A DNA stretch of 64,000 bases from an uncultured Actinomycetes bacterium (GCA_937926105.1 CALANS010000163.1:35712-99711); one strand, 5' to 3'; positions 34,501 to 43,846 are shown, counted from the first letter of the stretch. Program-made: numbers and translations. The notes: generated by a model from the sequence alone, not told the origin.

Positions 34501-35765
34501 TGCCCCCGCATCCGCACGCCGCGGGAGGTATCCGCCGGCACCAGGTCCAGCGGCGATTTCGACACGGCGGCACCGAGATGGTCCAACGTGGCCGACGGGA
34601 CGACATTGGCTAGGTCGAACTCGAGGAACTGCTTACGGTCGGCCGCCACCACCACGAACGGCACCAATTCCTGTCGGCCGGTCGCCGGATCGATAGCCTC
34701 CGAGCCGACCCTGAGCGAAATGGCGTGCACCTTGCCGGTCCGGTCCGCCTCGAAAACCTCGTGCAGGGTGCGCACCGCCACCTGCGCGACCGCCGAGGAG
34801 TACCGGTCCTTGCGAGCCTTGGCCGACAGGTCCGACGGGACGATCTCATCTTTCGACTTCACATACCGGTACGCCTTGATGGTGGGCACCTTCTCGGGCG
34901 GCGGGACGAGCGCGGTGATCGTCAATTCGCGGCTGGCCAGGTCGAACCGGTAGTCATGCTCGACCGGGAACACGTCCGGATACACCGAGTTCGACAGGAC
35001 GATACCGATGTACTCGTCGATGGCCGACTCGACATCGAACGCGAAATCATTGATGAGCTTCGCCAACTCCTCGTTCCGCTGCGCCGCATCCTTCTCCCGC
35101 TGCTCACACTCGGTGCGGTACACCGCTTCCAGCTCGGCAAGATCAACCAGCCGCTGCTTCTCGGCGGCCTCCCGCGCCGCCGTCGCCGCAGCATGTTCCG
35201 CGTCGGCGCGTTCGATAGCAGCGCGCCAGGCCGCCACATCGGCCTGATGCTGCTCCTTGGCCTGCTCGATGGCCGTCTCGTGCTTCTTGCGTTTGCCGAA
35301 CAGGCCCTTCGGCGCGGGCGGCTCAACATATTCGGGCTCTGGTGGGTACACCAGGTCGGGCACCGACGGGGTCGGGATGCCGGCCGCACCCGGCTTGAAC
35401 CGCGGGTGCTCAACCACGACCTTCAAACTCTCCAGATCGACATGGTCATCGACAGTCAGAGTCGCAGCCAAGATGCCGTCGATCTCGCCGTACGCCGCCT
35501 CGAGGGATGCGTTCATCGCGTCCACCTTGGCCATCTGCTCGGCGGCGTGCGCCGCGGCCGCCTCCTTCTCCAAGCGGGCCTTCTCGCGGGCGTCGGCAGC
35601 CTCCGCGGCTCGCCGAGCACGCTCCGCGTGTTGCCGTGCCCGCTCCTGGTCGCGCAGCGCCTTGAGCATCGCGCGGTGCGCCGCAGCAGCTTCACGCTCC
35701 CGCTGCTTCTTAGCCAGTTGCTGCTGATGCGCCACTTCGGCGAAGAACCCTCGTTTCCTGCCCAT
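34497..35765 (-). CDS. Coiled-coil protein paired with the DUF4041 nuclease
   Basis: 422 residues from the ATG MGRKRGFFAEV at 35763-35765; longer upstream codons lack coding character. Residues about 10-100 are an Ala/Glu/Arg/Gln-rich coiled coil. A Pro-rich segment near 130-155 is followed by a second coiled coil (165-235). A folded C-terminal domain (about 245-420) contains IGIVLSNSVYPDVF, RYVKSKDEIVPSDLSAKARKDRYSSAVAQVAVRTLHEVFEAD and ISLRVGSEAIDPATGR. I do not recognise the domain. The 4-nt overlap with the DUF4041 gene makes a functional pair likely. Confidence 0.65.
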   Translation of the reverse strand: MGRKRGFFAEVAHQQQLAKKQREREAAAAHRAMLKALRDQERARQHAERARRAAEAADAREKARLEKEAAAAHAAEQMAKVDAMNASLEAAYGEIDGILAATLTVDDHVDLESLKVVVEHPRFKPGAAGIPTPSVPDLVYPPEPEYVEPPAPKGLFGKRKKHETAIEQAKEQHQADVAAWRAAIERADAEHAAATAAREAAEKQRLVDLAELEAVYRTECEQREKDAAQRNEELAKLINDFAFDVESAIDEYIGIVLSNSVYPDVFPVEHDYRFDLASRELTITALVPPPEKVPTIKAYRYVKSKDEIVPSDLSAKARKDRYSSAVAQVAVRTLHEVFEADRTGKVHAISLRVGSEAIDPATGRQELVPFVVVAADRKQFLEFDLANVVPSATLDHLGAAVSKSPLDLVPADTSRGVRMRGQ

Positions 35766-36111
35766 ACCTCTGCCCTTTCGTGTACCGCACGCCGTGCTTC
35801 CTGACCGTATCCGACATTGCCGACACATCGCGCAGGACGCAAGGACAACCTTCGGGAAGTTTCCGCCGCCTACGGCACCGTCACCGCGGTCACCGCCCCC
35901 ATCGACGAATCCCGACGCCCGGGGCGCAACTCCGGCCGGACCTACCCGAGTGGCACCGCTGCTAGCTCCAAGGCAGCGCAACGCGGTGATGTGTTACTGC
36001 CAACCCGGCGCGCAGGGGCAGTCCACCGCCACAACACCGATTGGCTCATGCGTCCTGCCCTCGGGGGGAGGGAGGGTGCTCACTGCGCGGCTGTCACCCC
36101 TATGCGAGACG
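35766..36111. other. Divergent intergenic region
   Basis: About 345 bp between the reverse-strand coiled-coil gene and the forward Mrr-NACHT gene. Frames are open in places but third-position bias is weak and no domain is seen. It should hold both promoters; no convincing -35/-10 pair was picked out. Confidence 0.4.
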
Positions 36112-38970
36112 ATGACTATCCGGACACAAAGTTGGGAGCCACGGGTGCGCTATGACCTGCAGCGGCTAGGACCGCTTGGATTCCAGGACTGCGCCGCCGC
36201 ATTGGCGGTCAAGGTCCTGGGTGCCAGGGTTCACCCCATGGGCCGGGGACCCGATGGAGGCCGGGACCTGCTCGCCAACGGAGTCCTCTTGTGGTCTGCC
36301 GACGAGCGATACGGCGCCGACTCGTGGGACGGGACCACCGTCTTCCAGGTAAAGCACAAGGCGACGCTGGAAAGGCCAGCGACAGACGCCGCGTGGCTGT
36401 GGGAACAGATCCGCAACGAACTCGACAAGTGGTCCGACCCCGACGGCGGGCGAGGCCAGGTGCCGCACTACCTCGTGTTCGTTACCAACGTTGCGCTCAC
36501 ACCAGTTGCCGAACGGGGCGGCTTCGACACCGTCACCAAGCGGATTCAGAAGTATCTGGACCATTTCGATGACGAGTCGGCAGAAGGCTACCTCGATGAG
36601 TCGGCGAAAGGCTCGGCGCGTCGCGAGCGAGAGGCGCGGCGCGACCGAATGCGCAGGCTGCGGTCCTGGCGCATCTGGGACGGCAATCAGATCGACGGGT
36701 TCCTCGATGCCCACGAGGGTGTGCGCCGAGCCTTCGACGGCTTTCTGACCGCCGGGGACGTACTGGCAGACCTCTCAAGGCTGTCGGCCACCCTGGAAGA
36801 CAGTGAACTCGCGCCTGCACTGAAGGCGCACGCTCGTTGGGCCCTAATCAACGAGCGAAACATCTACTTCGACGAGGCTGGGGCGCAGCCGAAAGGCTTC
36901 CCTGTGGATCGCGTCGTCATCGACTTGCCGGTTCTGGTGAACGGATCCGATACGCCGGATCGGATGATCAGGCACGCGTTGCAGCGCGGGGACCACGTGA
37001 TGCGTCCTTCGCTTGCCGCCATCAGCAAACCCCGGCATGTGGTCGTCGTCGGAGCGCCCGGAAACGGCAAGACGACCATCAGCAAGTTCCTCGTGCACGC
37101 CTATCGAGCAGCATGGCTTAGCGAGGACACAGACCTCGGCGACGAGCACAAGACCGCGGTGCAGGGCACGGCATCCGCGCTGGAGGCGATGGGCGTGTCG
37201 GTGCCCTCGCACCGTCGGTGGCCGCTCCGGGTGGACCTCGCCCGCTTCGCTTTGGCGAAGGCGACCGACAGCGACTACACGCTCCTGTCGTGGATAGCTG
37301 AGACCCTGTCAAAGCAGATTGCCACCAAAGCAGTGCCGAAGTGGGCTTTGTGGCCCTGGTTCAAGGCGTGGCCGTCGATGCTCGTCCTGGACGGTCTCGA
37401 CGAGGTGACCGAGCCGAACGTCCGCAAGGGCCTCGTCAGCGACATCGCCGCATTCGCGTCCGACGCAGAGGCTAACGACGCTGACATGTTCCTCGTGGTG
37501 ACCACGCGGCCGAATGGCTACGCCGGGGACATGCCAGAGAGCCTATTCGAACGGGTGGATCTCGCCGACCTCACCATCGAAGACGCCCTGACCTACGGAC
37601 GCATGGTCACACGGGTACGTGTTCAAGATGACGAGGCCCGCCGAATTGGAATCGAGACGCTCCTCAGCCAGGCCGCCCAGCAGGAGCCCCTACGCCACCT
37701 GATGCGAACCCCGCTGCAGGTTCTCATCATGACAATCATCGCGGAGACGGCGCGTCAGTTCGCCCCCGACCGGTTCGGCCTGTTCTGGGGCTACTACCAA
37801 ACGGTTCTGTCCCGTGAGCAAACGAAACCGCTCGCCGCTAATCTGCTGCGCAACAACGCTCAGCAGATTCTCGACCTGCACCGCCGCGCCGGGCTGCTGC
37901 TGCAACAACGAGCCGAGACGGCCACCGGTTCGGACGCGGTGCTGACCGCGGACGAGCTCAACGACATTGCGTGGCGCGTGCTCGCCGACGCCGACTATCA
38001 ACCCTCCACTACCGACGCCAGTCTGCTGTCGGCCATCGTCACCACCGCCACCCACCGGTTGGTTCTGCTCGCGCCACAATCCGGTGGCGGATTCGGATTC
38101 GACGTTCGATCACTGCAGGAACTCATGGCCGCAATGGAGCTCACCACGGGCACACTCGACGAGGTCGTCCCCAGGCTCCGGCGCATCGCCGCTTCACCGC
38201 ACTGGCGCAACGCGTTCCTGTTCAGCTGCGGCAGATACTTTTCCGAGCCCCAACCACACCCGCACCAAGCGATCGTCGAGCTTGTGCTCGGCATCGACGA
38301 CGCTCCAGAGCGACTCGGCGCCATCCTGCCAGTGGGTCCCAGGATTGCCCTGGAGATAGTCGACGACGGCATGACATCAGGTATACCGAAGTGGCTCAAC
38401 ACATTAGCTGCCTACGCTCTCACGGCCCTCCATGGCCCCGGACCAGACGACCTCAACCTGTTCGTGGTTATGCTGACGCGCGCGGCGACCCTTAACCAGA
38501 CCGTGCGAGGATTGATCGCCGACAGCCTCCGCGACGCGTTAGGCAGTACTCGCGCGGCCCGCAACTGCGCCGAGAAAGTCCAACAAGTAATCGGTCGGTT
38601 GGCTGAACGGGCCGACCTCCCAAATGCCGTTGGCGGTCTCGCGACCGTGAAACGCGACCCCTCGAAGGCCTTGCCGAACGACCCGGTTGCAGACTGGGGT
38701 AGCTTCTGGGACACCATCCTCGGCTATGCCGGAACCGTCGATGACGACGCGCTGAACACAACGGCTGATCTCTTATACAAAGTCGCCAAGTCCGGTATGC
38801 ACCTCGGGTGGGAGACGGAACTGCAGCGACACCTCGCCGACCCGGACTTGGCGTTGATCGCCGAAGAAGCCCTCGCGTACGTCGCGGCGGCAACACCGTC
38901 GCTCGTAGTCTCATTACGTAACCACGTGATGCCCCTCCTTTGGCGCCGACCGGTCGACCTGAGTGCCTAG
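36112..38970 (+). CDS. Mrr-nuclease/NACHT STAND antiviral protein (Avs-like)
   Basis: 952 residues from the ATG at 36112. An N-terminal PD-(D/E)xK domain of the Mrr type has GPDGGRDLL (near 46-54) and VFQVKHK (near 77-83). The NACHT NTPase has Walker A VVVGAPGNGKTTISK (about 311-325), Walker B MLVLDGLDEV (about 423-432) and FLVVTTRPNGY (about 460). The C-terminal 400 residues are helical, probably the sensor. STAND proteins of this layout assemble on phage proteins and turn on the nuclease to stop infection. It stands alone in its transcript; the phage trigger cannot be read. Confidence 0.85.
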   Translation: MTIRTQSWEPRVRYDLQRLGPLGFQDCAAALAVKVLGARVHPMGRGPDGGRDLLANGVLLWSADERYGADSWDGTTVFQVKHKATLERPATDAAWLWEQIRNELDKWSDPDGGRGQVPHYLVFVTNVALTPVAERGGFDTVTKRIQKYLDHFDDESAEGYLDESAKGSARREREARRDRMRRLRSWRIWDGNQIDGFLDAHEGVRRAFDGFLTAGDVLADLSRLSATLEDSELAPALKAHARWALINERNIYFDEAGAQPKGFPVDRVVIDLPVLVNGSDTPDRMIRHALQRGDHVMRPSLAAISKPRHVVVVGAPGNGKTTISKFLVHAYRAAWLSEDTDLGDEHKTAVQGTASALEAMGVSVPSHRRWPLRVDLARFALAKATDSDYTLLSWIAETLSKQIATKAVPKWALWPWFKAWPSMLVLDGLDEVTEPNVRKGLVSDIAAFASDAEANDADMFLVVTTRPNGYAGDMPESLFERVDLADLTIEDALTYGRMVTRVRVQDDEARRIGIETLLSQAAQQEPLRHLMRTPLQVLIMTIIAETARQFAPDRFGLFWGYYQTVLSREQTKPLAANLLRNNAQQILDLHRRAGLLLQQRAETATGSDAVLTADELNDIAWRVLADADYQPSTTDASLLSAIVTTATHRLVLLAPQSGGGFGFDVRSLQELMAAMELTTGTLDEVVPRLRRIAASPHWRNAFLFSCGRYFSEPQPHPHQAIVELVLGIDDAPERLGAILPVGPRIALEIVDDGMTSGIPKWLNTLAAYALTALHGPGPDDLNLFVVMLTRAATLNQTVRGLIADSLRDALGSTRAARNCAEKVQQVIGRLAERADLPNAVGGLATVKRDPSKALPNDPVADWGSFWDTILGYAGTVDDDALNTTADLLYKVAKSGMHLGWETELQRHLADPDLALIAEEALAYVAAATPSLVVSLRNHVMPLLWRRPVDLSA

Positions 38971-39014
38971 ATACTGAAATCGAGCTGTACGCCCGCCCGC
39001 GAGCCTGCAAAAAG

Positions 39015-39043
39015 TCCCGGATCGTAAGTTGGTGAATCCGGGA
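39015..39043. terminator. Hairpin terminator, possibly bidirectional
   Basis: A perfect 8-bp stem TCCCGGAT / ATCCGGGA (39015-39022 and 39036-39043) with a 13-nt loop is preceded by AAAAAG, so on the reverse strand it is followed by a T-run. It lies between the Mrr-NACHT stop and the SIR2 start, separating the two defense units. Confidence 0.55.
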
Positions 39044-39133
39044 TTGCTGTGGACTGAGCTGCCCCGGTGCGGCTCGTGCCCTGGTCCGGCGCACCATTAC
39101 GCCTTTCGGGCAGATAGGACGTAGAGTACTGCC

Positions 39134-40288
39134 GTGGCGCAACACGATGTCGAGTCCTTCGCGCACAGCCTGAGCGCCAAACTCGCAAGTCGCTCGCGGC
39201 ACGTGTGCGTGTTCCTCGGTGCTGGCGCTTCGAGGGCGGCGGGGCTGCCGGACGTCGCAGCGCTGGAGGCTTTGGTGCTGGCCGGGCTGGCCCCGGCGCA
39301 AAGACAGCAGCTCACCAAGCAGCTCGCCGGTCGAACTCTTGAGCAGGCGCTGAGCCGGGTGCGCCGTATCGCGGCGCTGGTCGAGGGTACCGACGCCATC
39401 GACGGCTTGACACATACCGAAGCAATGGATCTAGACGGTTCGGTGTGCCGCGAAATCGTCGCGGCGCTCGACGTCGACGCGGCCGACATCACCTCGGCGC
39501 TGAGGTTCGCTGCCTGGGCGGCACGGGCGGACTACCACCTGCCGCTTGAGGTGTTCACGGTCAACTACGACCTCGTCGTTGAGCAGGCGCTCGAGAAGCT
39601 CGGTGTCCCATACTTCGACGGCTTCGTCGGGATCCTCGCCGCCCGCTTCCGGACCGAGCTGGTTGAGGCAGAACCAGCTCAGGGCGACGCGTGGATGCCA
39701 AGCTTCCTCGTGCGGCTGTGGAAGCTGCATGGGTCGGTCAACTGGCGCTGGGACGACGGAGCGCGCCGAGAAGTACTGCGACTCGGCAGCGCGGTCGCCG
39801 CGGGCGCGGCCGCAGCAATATACCCGTCGGACGCGAAGTACGAGGAGTCCCGACGCGTCCCCTTCGTCGTGCTGCAGGATCGGCTGCGCCGGGCTCTGTA
39901 CCACCCTGAGACGCTCGTGCTCATCACCGGGTACTCATTCGGAGACGAGCACCTGAACGAGGTGCTGTTCGACGCCGCCCAACGCAGACCGCGCACGGAG
40001 TTCGTCGCCTTCTGCTACGACGAGCCCCCCGATCAGCTGACAGAGCGTGCGCAGCGTACGCCGAACCTGCAGGTGACCGGACCGGGGTCCGCGGTGCTTG
40101 GCGGGCAATTGTCGCCCTGGTCCACACCGGCCGACGCGCCCCCCGACCTTTGGGACTCGGGCGGCTTCGGCCTTGGCTCGTTCGCTAACCTCGCTGCCTT
40201 CCTCGCCCGGAGCTCGCCGCCCGAGGGCGACCTCGAACAGCGGCTGGCGCTCCTGCTCGCCACCGCTAGCAGGAGCGCCAGTGCCTGA
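39134..40288 (+). CDS. SIR2-family NADase-like defense protein
   Basis: 384 residues. The NAD-binding motifs of the SIR2 fold are present: VFLGAGASRAAGLPD (near 26-40), FTVNYD (near 141) and KLHGSVNW (near 197). ITGYSFGDEHLNEVLFDA follows near 264, as in SIR2_2-type defense proteins. There is no zinc-binding Cys tetrad, unlike protein deacetylases. SIR2 proteins of this type deplete NAD+ during phage infection. Its stop overlaps the HerA start by 8 nt, the arrangement of SIR2-HerA systems. Confidence 0.87.
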   Translation: MAQHDVESFAHSLSAKLASRSRHVCVFLGAGASRAAGLPDVAALEALVLAGLAPAQRQQLTKQLAGRTLEQALSRVRRIAALVEGTDAIDGLTHTEAMDLDGSVCREIVAALDVDAADITSALRFAAWAARADYHLPLEVFTVNYDLVVEQALEKLGVPYFDGFVGILAARFRTELVEAEPAQGDAWMPSFLVRLWKLHGSVNWRWDDGARREVLRLGSAVAAGAAAAIYPSDAKYEESRRVPFVVLQDRLRRALYHPETLVLITGYSFGDEHLNEVLFDAAQRRPRTEFVAFCYDEPPDQLTERAQRTPNLQVTGPGSAVLGGQLSPWSTPADAPPDLWDSGGFGLGSFANLAAFLARSSPPEGDLEQRLALLLATASRSASA

Positions 40289-42035
40289 GTCGGCACCAAC
40301 CCAGGTCGGTCGGGTGCGGCACGTTCTAGGCGGAACCGTCACGGTCGCCTTGGATGAGGAGCTCGCCGGCATCGCCCCCGTCTTCCGCGGACGCCTGCAG
40401 CCGATCGGCCAGATCGGCTCGCTTGTACGGATCCCGCAGGGACTGGTCGACCTGCTCGGCACGGTCACGCTCGTCGGGATCAGCGAGCTCGTCGGAGGGC
40501 AGCCTCCCGGTGACGTCACCCATGCCGACGAGCGCTGGCTACAGGTGCAGTTACTAGGTGAAGTTGACCGGAGCACCGGCCGATTCCACCGCGGCGTCGC
40601 CAGCTACCCAGGACTCGACGACCCGGTGCACTTCGCGACAGCCGACGATTTGCGCGCCGTGTTCCCACCGCCTGACGACAAGCACGTGAGACTTGGGCGT
40701 ATCGCTTCCGCTGAGGAGATTCCGGCATGCCTAGAGGCCGGACGTCTCGTGCTGCGGCACACCGCGGTCGTCGGATCCACCGGATCGGGCAAGACCAGCG
40801 CCGTCGCCACCCTGTTGCAGGCGTTCGCGCAACAGGGCTGGGGTGCCGCGAACATCGTCATCGTCGACCCGCACGGGGAGTACCAATCGGCGCTGGGGTC
40901 CGTCGCGAACGTCCAGTCCGTCCTGACCCGCGGCAGCGGCAAACTTCGAGTGCCCTACTGGGCGCTGCCCGCTGCGGATATCCTGCGCGCGTTCACCGGG
41001 ACGACTCCGGGGACAACTGCCCTGTCCCGGTTCAACGACCTGGTAGTTGAGGGTCGACGTGCGTTCGCCGCAAGCGCCGGCTGGGTGACACTCGATGAGG
41101 CCGCGATCACCGCTGACACGCCGGTCCCGTTCGATCTGCGCGAGGTCTGGTACACGCTGGACTACGAGAACAACGAGACGCGAGAGAACAAGTCGGATCC
41201 GGCGACTGCGCGCGTGACGCGACCCGGCGATGCGCAGGATCTCCGGCCCACCGCGTTCGCCCCGTACAACCCGGGCGGGGCGGCACCCCACAAAGCGCCC
41301 CTGCACGGCGCGTACGGGACGACACCGGAGTTGCTTCGGCTGGGCCTCGTCGACCCGCGGCTGGCCTTCATGCAGGAACCGGCAGCCGACCCTAACAGGC
41401 CAGACCCGCTGCCCGACGTCATCGCCGGCTGGTTGGGCGCAGACCAGCCGATCTCGGTTTTGGACTTCAACGGCGTTCCTGCCGTGGCGACCGAGCTCGC
41501 CATCGGAGTTGTGCTCAATCTGGTATTACAGGTCGCGATGCACAGCCCCGGAGGCGGTCCAGGAGTCGGCCGGCCGCGGCCTATTCTCGTCGTGCTGGAG
41601 GAGGCCCACCGTTACCTCCACGACGGCTACACCGAACTCGCGGCCTTGTCCGCGAACCGCATCGCACGTGAGGGCCGCAAGTACGGCGTGGGTCTCATGC
41701 TCGTCACGCAGCGGCCATCCGAGCTGCCACACACCGCGTTGGCGCAGTGCGGCACTCTGATCGCGCTGCGCCTCAGCAACGCCAGCGATCAGTCGACCGT
41801 ACGCGCAGCGCTGCCGGACAGCGTCGTCGGTCTCAGCGCGCTCCTCGCCTCGCTCCGAACTGGGGAGGCGGTGGTCAGCGGCGAGGCCATCGCCCTCCCC
41901 GGCCGAGTGCTCATCGACCTGCCCTACCCACCGCCCGCGGCCGACGACCCCTCTCTCGCTCCCTGGCGGGAGCCGCCGACCGCGCCTGACCTGACCGCGA
42001 GCGTGGCGGCCTGGAGGAACACGTACAGTGTCTGA
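40281..42035 (+). CDS. HerA-type ATPase/helicase of the SIR2-HerA system
   Basis: 584 residues from a GTG with AGGAG 6 nt upstream. A HerA-ATS-like beta-barrel covers the first 125 residues (GRVRHVLGGTVTVAL...GQIGSLVRI). Walker A is VVGSTGSGKTSAV near 163-175 and Walker B is PILVVLEEAHRYL near 434-446. It ends with GLMLVTQRPSELP, the arginine-finger/sensor region typical of HerA/FtsK hexamers. In known SIR2-HerA systems the ATPase hexamer assembles with SIR2 and may also act on DNA. It is coupled by 8-nt overlaps to both neighbours. Confidence 0.88.
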   Translation: MPESAPTQVGRVRHVLGGTVTVALDEELAGIAPVFRGRLQPIGQIGSLVRIPQGLVDLLGTVTLVGISELVGGQPPGDVTHADERWLQVQLLGEVDRSTGRFHRGVASYPGLDDPVHFATADDLRAVFPPPDDKHVRLGRIASAEEIPACLEAGRLVLRHTAVVGSTGSGKTSAVATLLQAFAQQGWGAANIVIVDPHGEYQSALGSVANVQSVLTRGSGKLRVPYWALPAADILRAFTGTTPGTTALSRFNDLVVEGRRAFAASAGWVTLDEAAITADTPVPFDLREVWYTLDYENNETRENKSDPATARVTRPGDAQDLRPTAFAPYNPGGAAPHKAPLHGAYGTTPELLRLGLVDPRLAFMQEPAADPNRPDPLPDVIAGWLGADQPISVLDFNGVPAVATELAIGVVLNLVLQVAMHSPGGGPGVGRPRPILVVLEEAHRYLHDGYTELAALSANRIAREGRKYGVGLMLVTQRPSELPHTALAQCGTLIALRLSNASDQSTVRAALPDSVVGLSALLASLRTGEAVVSGEAIALPGRVLIDLPYPPPAADDPSLAPWREPPTAPDLTASVAAWRNTYSV

Positions 42036-42258
42036 CATCCCCGAGTGGACTCCCGTCGTTGGGTCATCCCGCATCGTCGCAGAGTGTTACCTATCCGACG
42101 CCGAAACGATCCTCGTCCGGTTCCCAGACGGTATCGAGTGGCAGTACCGAGCTTGTCCCCTGGCCACCTGGCTTGCATTCACTGCGCCGGGGCAGTCCCG
42201 CGGGGCTTTTATCAGGGAAGAGCTGGACCACAAACCCAACTGTCGCTGGACCGGCTGA
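42028..42258 (+). CDS. KTSC-domain small protein, third gene of the SIR2-HerA operon
   Basis: 76 residues from a GTG with GGAGGAAC upstream, overlapping the HerA stop by 8 nt. The pattern SSRIVAECYLSDAETILVRFPDGIEWQY...PLATWLAFTAPGQSRGAFIREEL matches the KTSC domain (about 60 residues, unknown function, found in phage, plasmid and defense contexts). Tight overlap says it is translated with SIR2 and HerA. It could be a regulatory, sensor or antitoxin-like subunit; that is inference. Confidence 0.75.
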   Translation: MSDIPEWTPVVGSSRIVAECYLSDAETILVRFPDGIEWQYRACPLATWLAFTAPGQSRGAFIREELDHKPNCRWTG

Positions 42259-42559
42259 CCGGGCATGAGAGCGGCTGCGAGGGTTTGGTGATTGCATCAT
42301 TAGCCAAGATTCGCGATTACGGGTTCCGCAGTGGGACGCTGCGCGGCGACGCAAACGGTTGGACGAATCGGACACCGCTCAAGATCCCCAGACCGTCGTA
42401 ACGGGATCCATATTCGGTTCAGGATCAGCCGGTGGCGGGCTGCACCTCTGGTCGCGGTCCGGCTGTCGCCCGTTGCAGGGTGCTCACCGCCCGGGGCGTG
42501 ATGGCGATCCGAGCCTTGTGCCGCCGCCGTCAAACTTCCCGAGGTTGATACTGGGCGGC
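42259..42559. other. Non-coding gap after the SIR2-HerA-KTSC operon
   Basis: About 300 bp. TAGCCAAGATTCG (42301-42313) weakly resembles the start of the dispersed repeat. The downstream gene's frame is open through here from 42359 but shows poor coding bias before the GTG at 42560. Nothing else seen. Confidence 0.4.
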
Positions 42560-43300
42560 GTGACATCAGACCAGCCAGTGTGGAGGGCTCAAGCCGACCA
42601 GGTCGCGCGCGTTTGCTCAGTGCACCTGTCCGTGCTCGCCGGAGCGTACGTGCACGGGTCAGCCGCACTCGGCGGGTTCGCCCCGGCCTCGGACCTGGAC
42701 ATGCTGATCGTCGGGGACGGCGCCCCCGACTGTGACCGGCTGGGCAGTGACCTCTTGTCGCAGGCATCCGGCTTCCCGTTGGAACTCTCCATCGTGGCCC
42801 CATGCGACGCGGCCGCACCCGCGCCACCGTGGCCATTCCGGCTTCACGTAGCCAGCCCTGACCGAGTCGTGCTGGACGGTGGGGACGGTGACCCCGACTT
42901 GGTCGCGCACTACGCCGTCACCCGACAGAGCGGGATCACGATCGCCGGCACGGATCCCAAGGAGACGATCGGTCCAGTGCCCCGCAACATGCTGTTGACC
43001 CTCCTGACGGCCGAACTTGAGTGGGCCCGGGTGCACGCCGACCAGCGGTACGCCGTCTTGAACGCTTGCCGTGCTGAGGCGTACGCGATTGACGGGCGGT
43101 TGGTCTCCAAGCTAGGTGGGGCGCAATGGTGGACCCGTCAGCACGGGCCAGACCCTGTCGTAGAGGAAGCATTGACAGCGCAAACTCGCGGGAATGACCT
43201 GGGGCCCTGCACCCGATCGGCTGGCGAGTTCATCGACGGAGTAATTCAGGTGATGAGTGCACAGGACCAGCCGACCTGCCGCGCGTGTCCTGGAGAGTGA
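42560..43300 (+). CDS. Aminoglycoside nucleotidyltransferase-like protein (AadA type)
   Basis: 246 residues from the GTG at 42560. The nucleotidyltransferase signature is VHGSAALGGFAPASDLDMLIV (GS-x(9)-DxD) near 32-52. The C-terminal helical domain contains PRNMLLTLLTAELEWARVHAD and AYAIDGRLVSKLGGAQW, as in ANT(3'')-like/DUF4111 proteins. It may adenylylate an aminoglycoside, but many relatives have unknown substrates. No toxin-antitoxin partner such as HEPN is adjacent. It stands alone between the SIR2-HerA operon and a VOC gene. Confidence 0.72.
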   Translation: MTSDQPVWRAQADQVARVCSVHLSVLAGAYVHGSAALGGFAPASDLDMLIVGDGAPDCDRLGSDLLSQASGFPLELSIVAPCDAAAPAPPWPFRLHVASPDRVVLDGGDGDPDLVAHYAVTRQSGITIAGTDPKETIGPVPRNMLLTLLTAELEWARVHADQRYAVLNACRAEAYAIDGRLVSKLGGAQWWTRQHGPDPVVEEALTAQTRGNDLGPCTRSAGEFIDGVIQVMSAQDQPTCRACPGE

Positions 43301-43359
43301 GGACGACGCAGTGACGCGTCACGGCCCCGGTTGTGGATTGGTGACCGGCGGCCTATGGA

Positions 43360-43752
43360 TCACCAAGTTGGCCAGTCATCGGATCGCTGTCCGGGCACGA
43401 CGCAGAACTCGTTGCCGTCCGGGTCCTCCATCACGCAAAATCGCAGACCGCGTTCGACGACCATCCGCTGCTGGCGTGCCCCGAGTGCCTCCAGTCGTGC
43501 GACTTCGGCGTCGACATCGTCAGTGCCTATGTCCAAGTGCACACGCGTCTTCGCAGTCTTGGCTTCCGGTACCTTCTGCACGAGCAAGGTCGCGTCTCCT
43601 GCGCCCGTCGGTACCAGGACCGACAGATAGATGCCCTGGCCGTACGGCTGCTGCACAACTCGTCCTCGGAGTGCGGCCGCCCAAAAGCCTGCGCCGCGCT
43701 CCAGGTCGGCAACATCGATGACAACGAGGGCAAGCCAGCTTCGGTGCGCCAT
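43360..43752 (-). CDS. VOC-family (glyoxalase/bleomycin-resistance-like) protein
   Basis: 130 residues from MAHRSWLALVV (ATG at 43750-43752). One VOC module pattern is visible: LVVIDVADLERGAGFWAAAL...VHLDIGTDDVDAEVARLEALGA...FCVMEDPDGNEFCVV. The His and Glu metal positions are plausible (H in VHLDI, E in GNEFC). Such proteins bind or modify small electrophiles or antibiotics. It is convergent with the adenylyltransferase gene and separated from the second cupin by repeat copy D. Confidence 0.78.
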   Translation of the reverse strand: MAHRSWLALVVIDVADLERGAGFWAAALRGRVVQQPYGQGIYLSVLVPTGAGDATLLVQKVPEAKTAKTRVHLDIGTDDVDAEVARLEALGARQQRMVVERGLRFCVMEDPDGNEFCVVPGQRSDDWPTW

Positions 43753-43810
43753 GCCGAGATCGTACGAGCCACCGACCACGGTGGAGCGCGGGGTGGATCA
43801 CCTGCCGAGT

Positions 43811-43846
43811 AGCCAAAGTCGTCACCGCAAGCCGATCCGCTTCCGG
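43811..43846 (+). repeat. Dispersed 36-bp repeat, copy D (reference copy)
   Basis: Begins AGCCAAAGTCGTCACCGC, then AAGCCGATCCGCTTCCGG. It is the best match to all others: B 30/36, A 28/36, C with one gap, and E over its central 16 bp. It sits 58 bp from the VOC start and 78 bp before the cupin 2 start. Confidence 0.65.

Noticed and set aside
42301..42320. Further copy of the dispersed repeat after the KTSC gene
   Set aside because: Only the first few bases (TAGCCAA) agree with the motif; this is within chance expectation.
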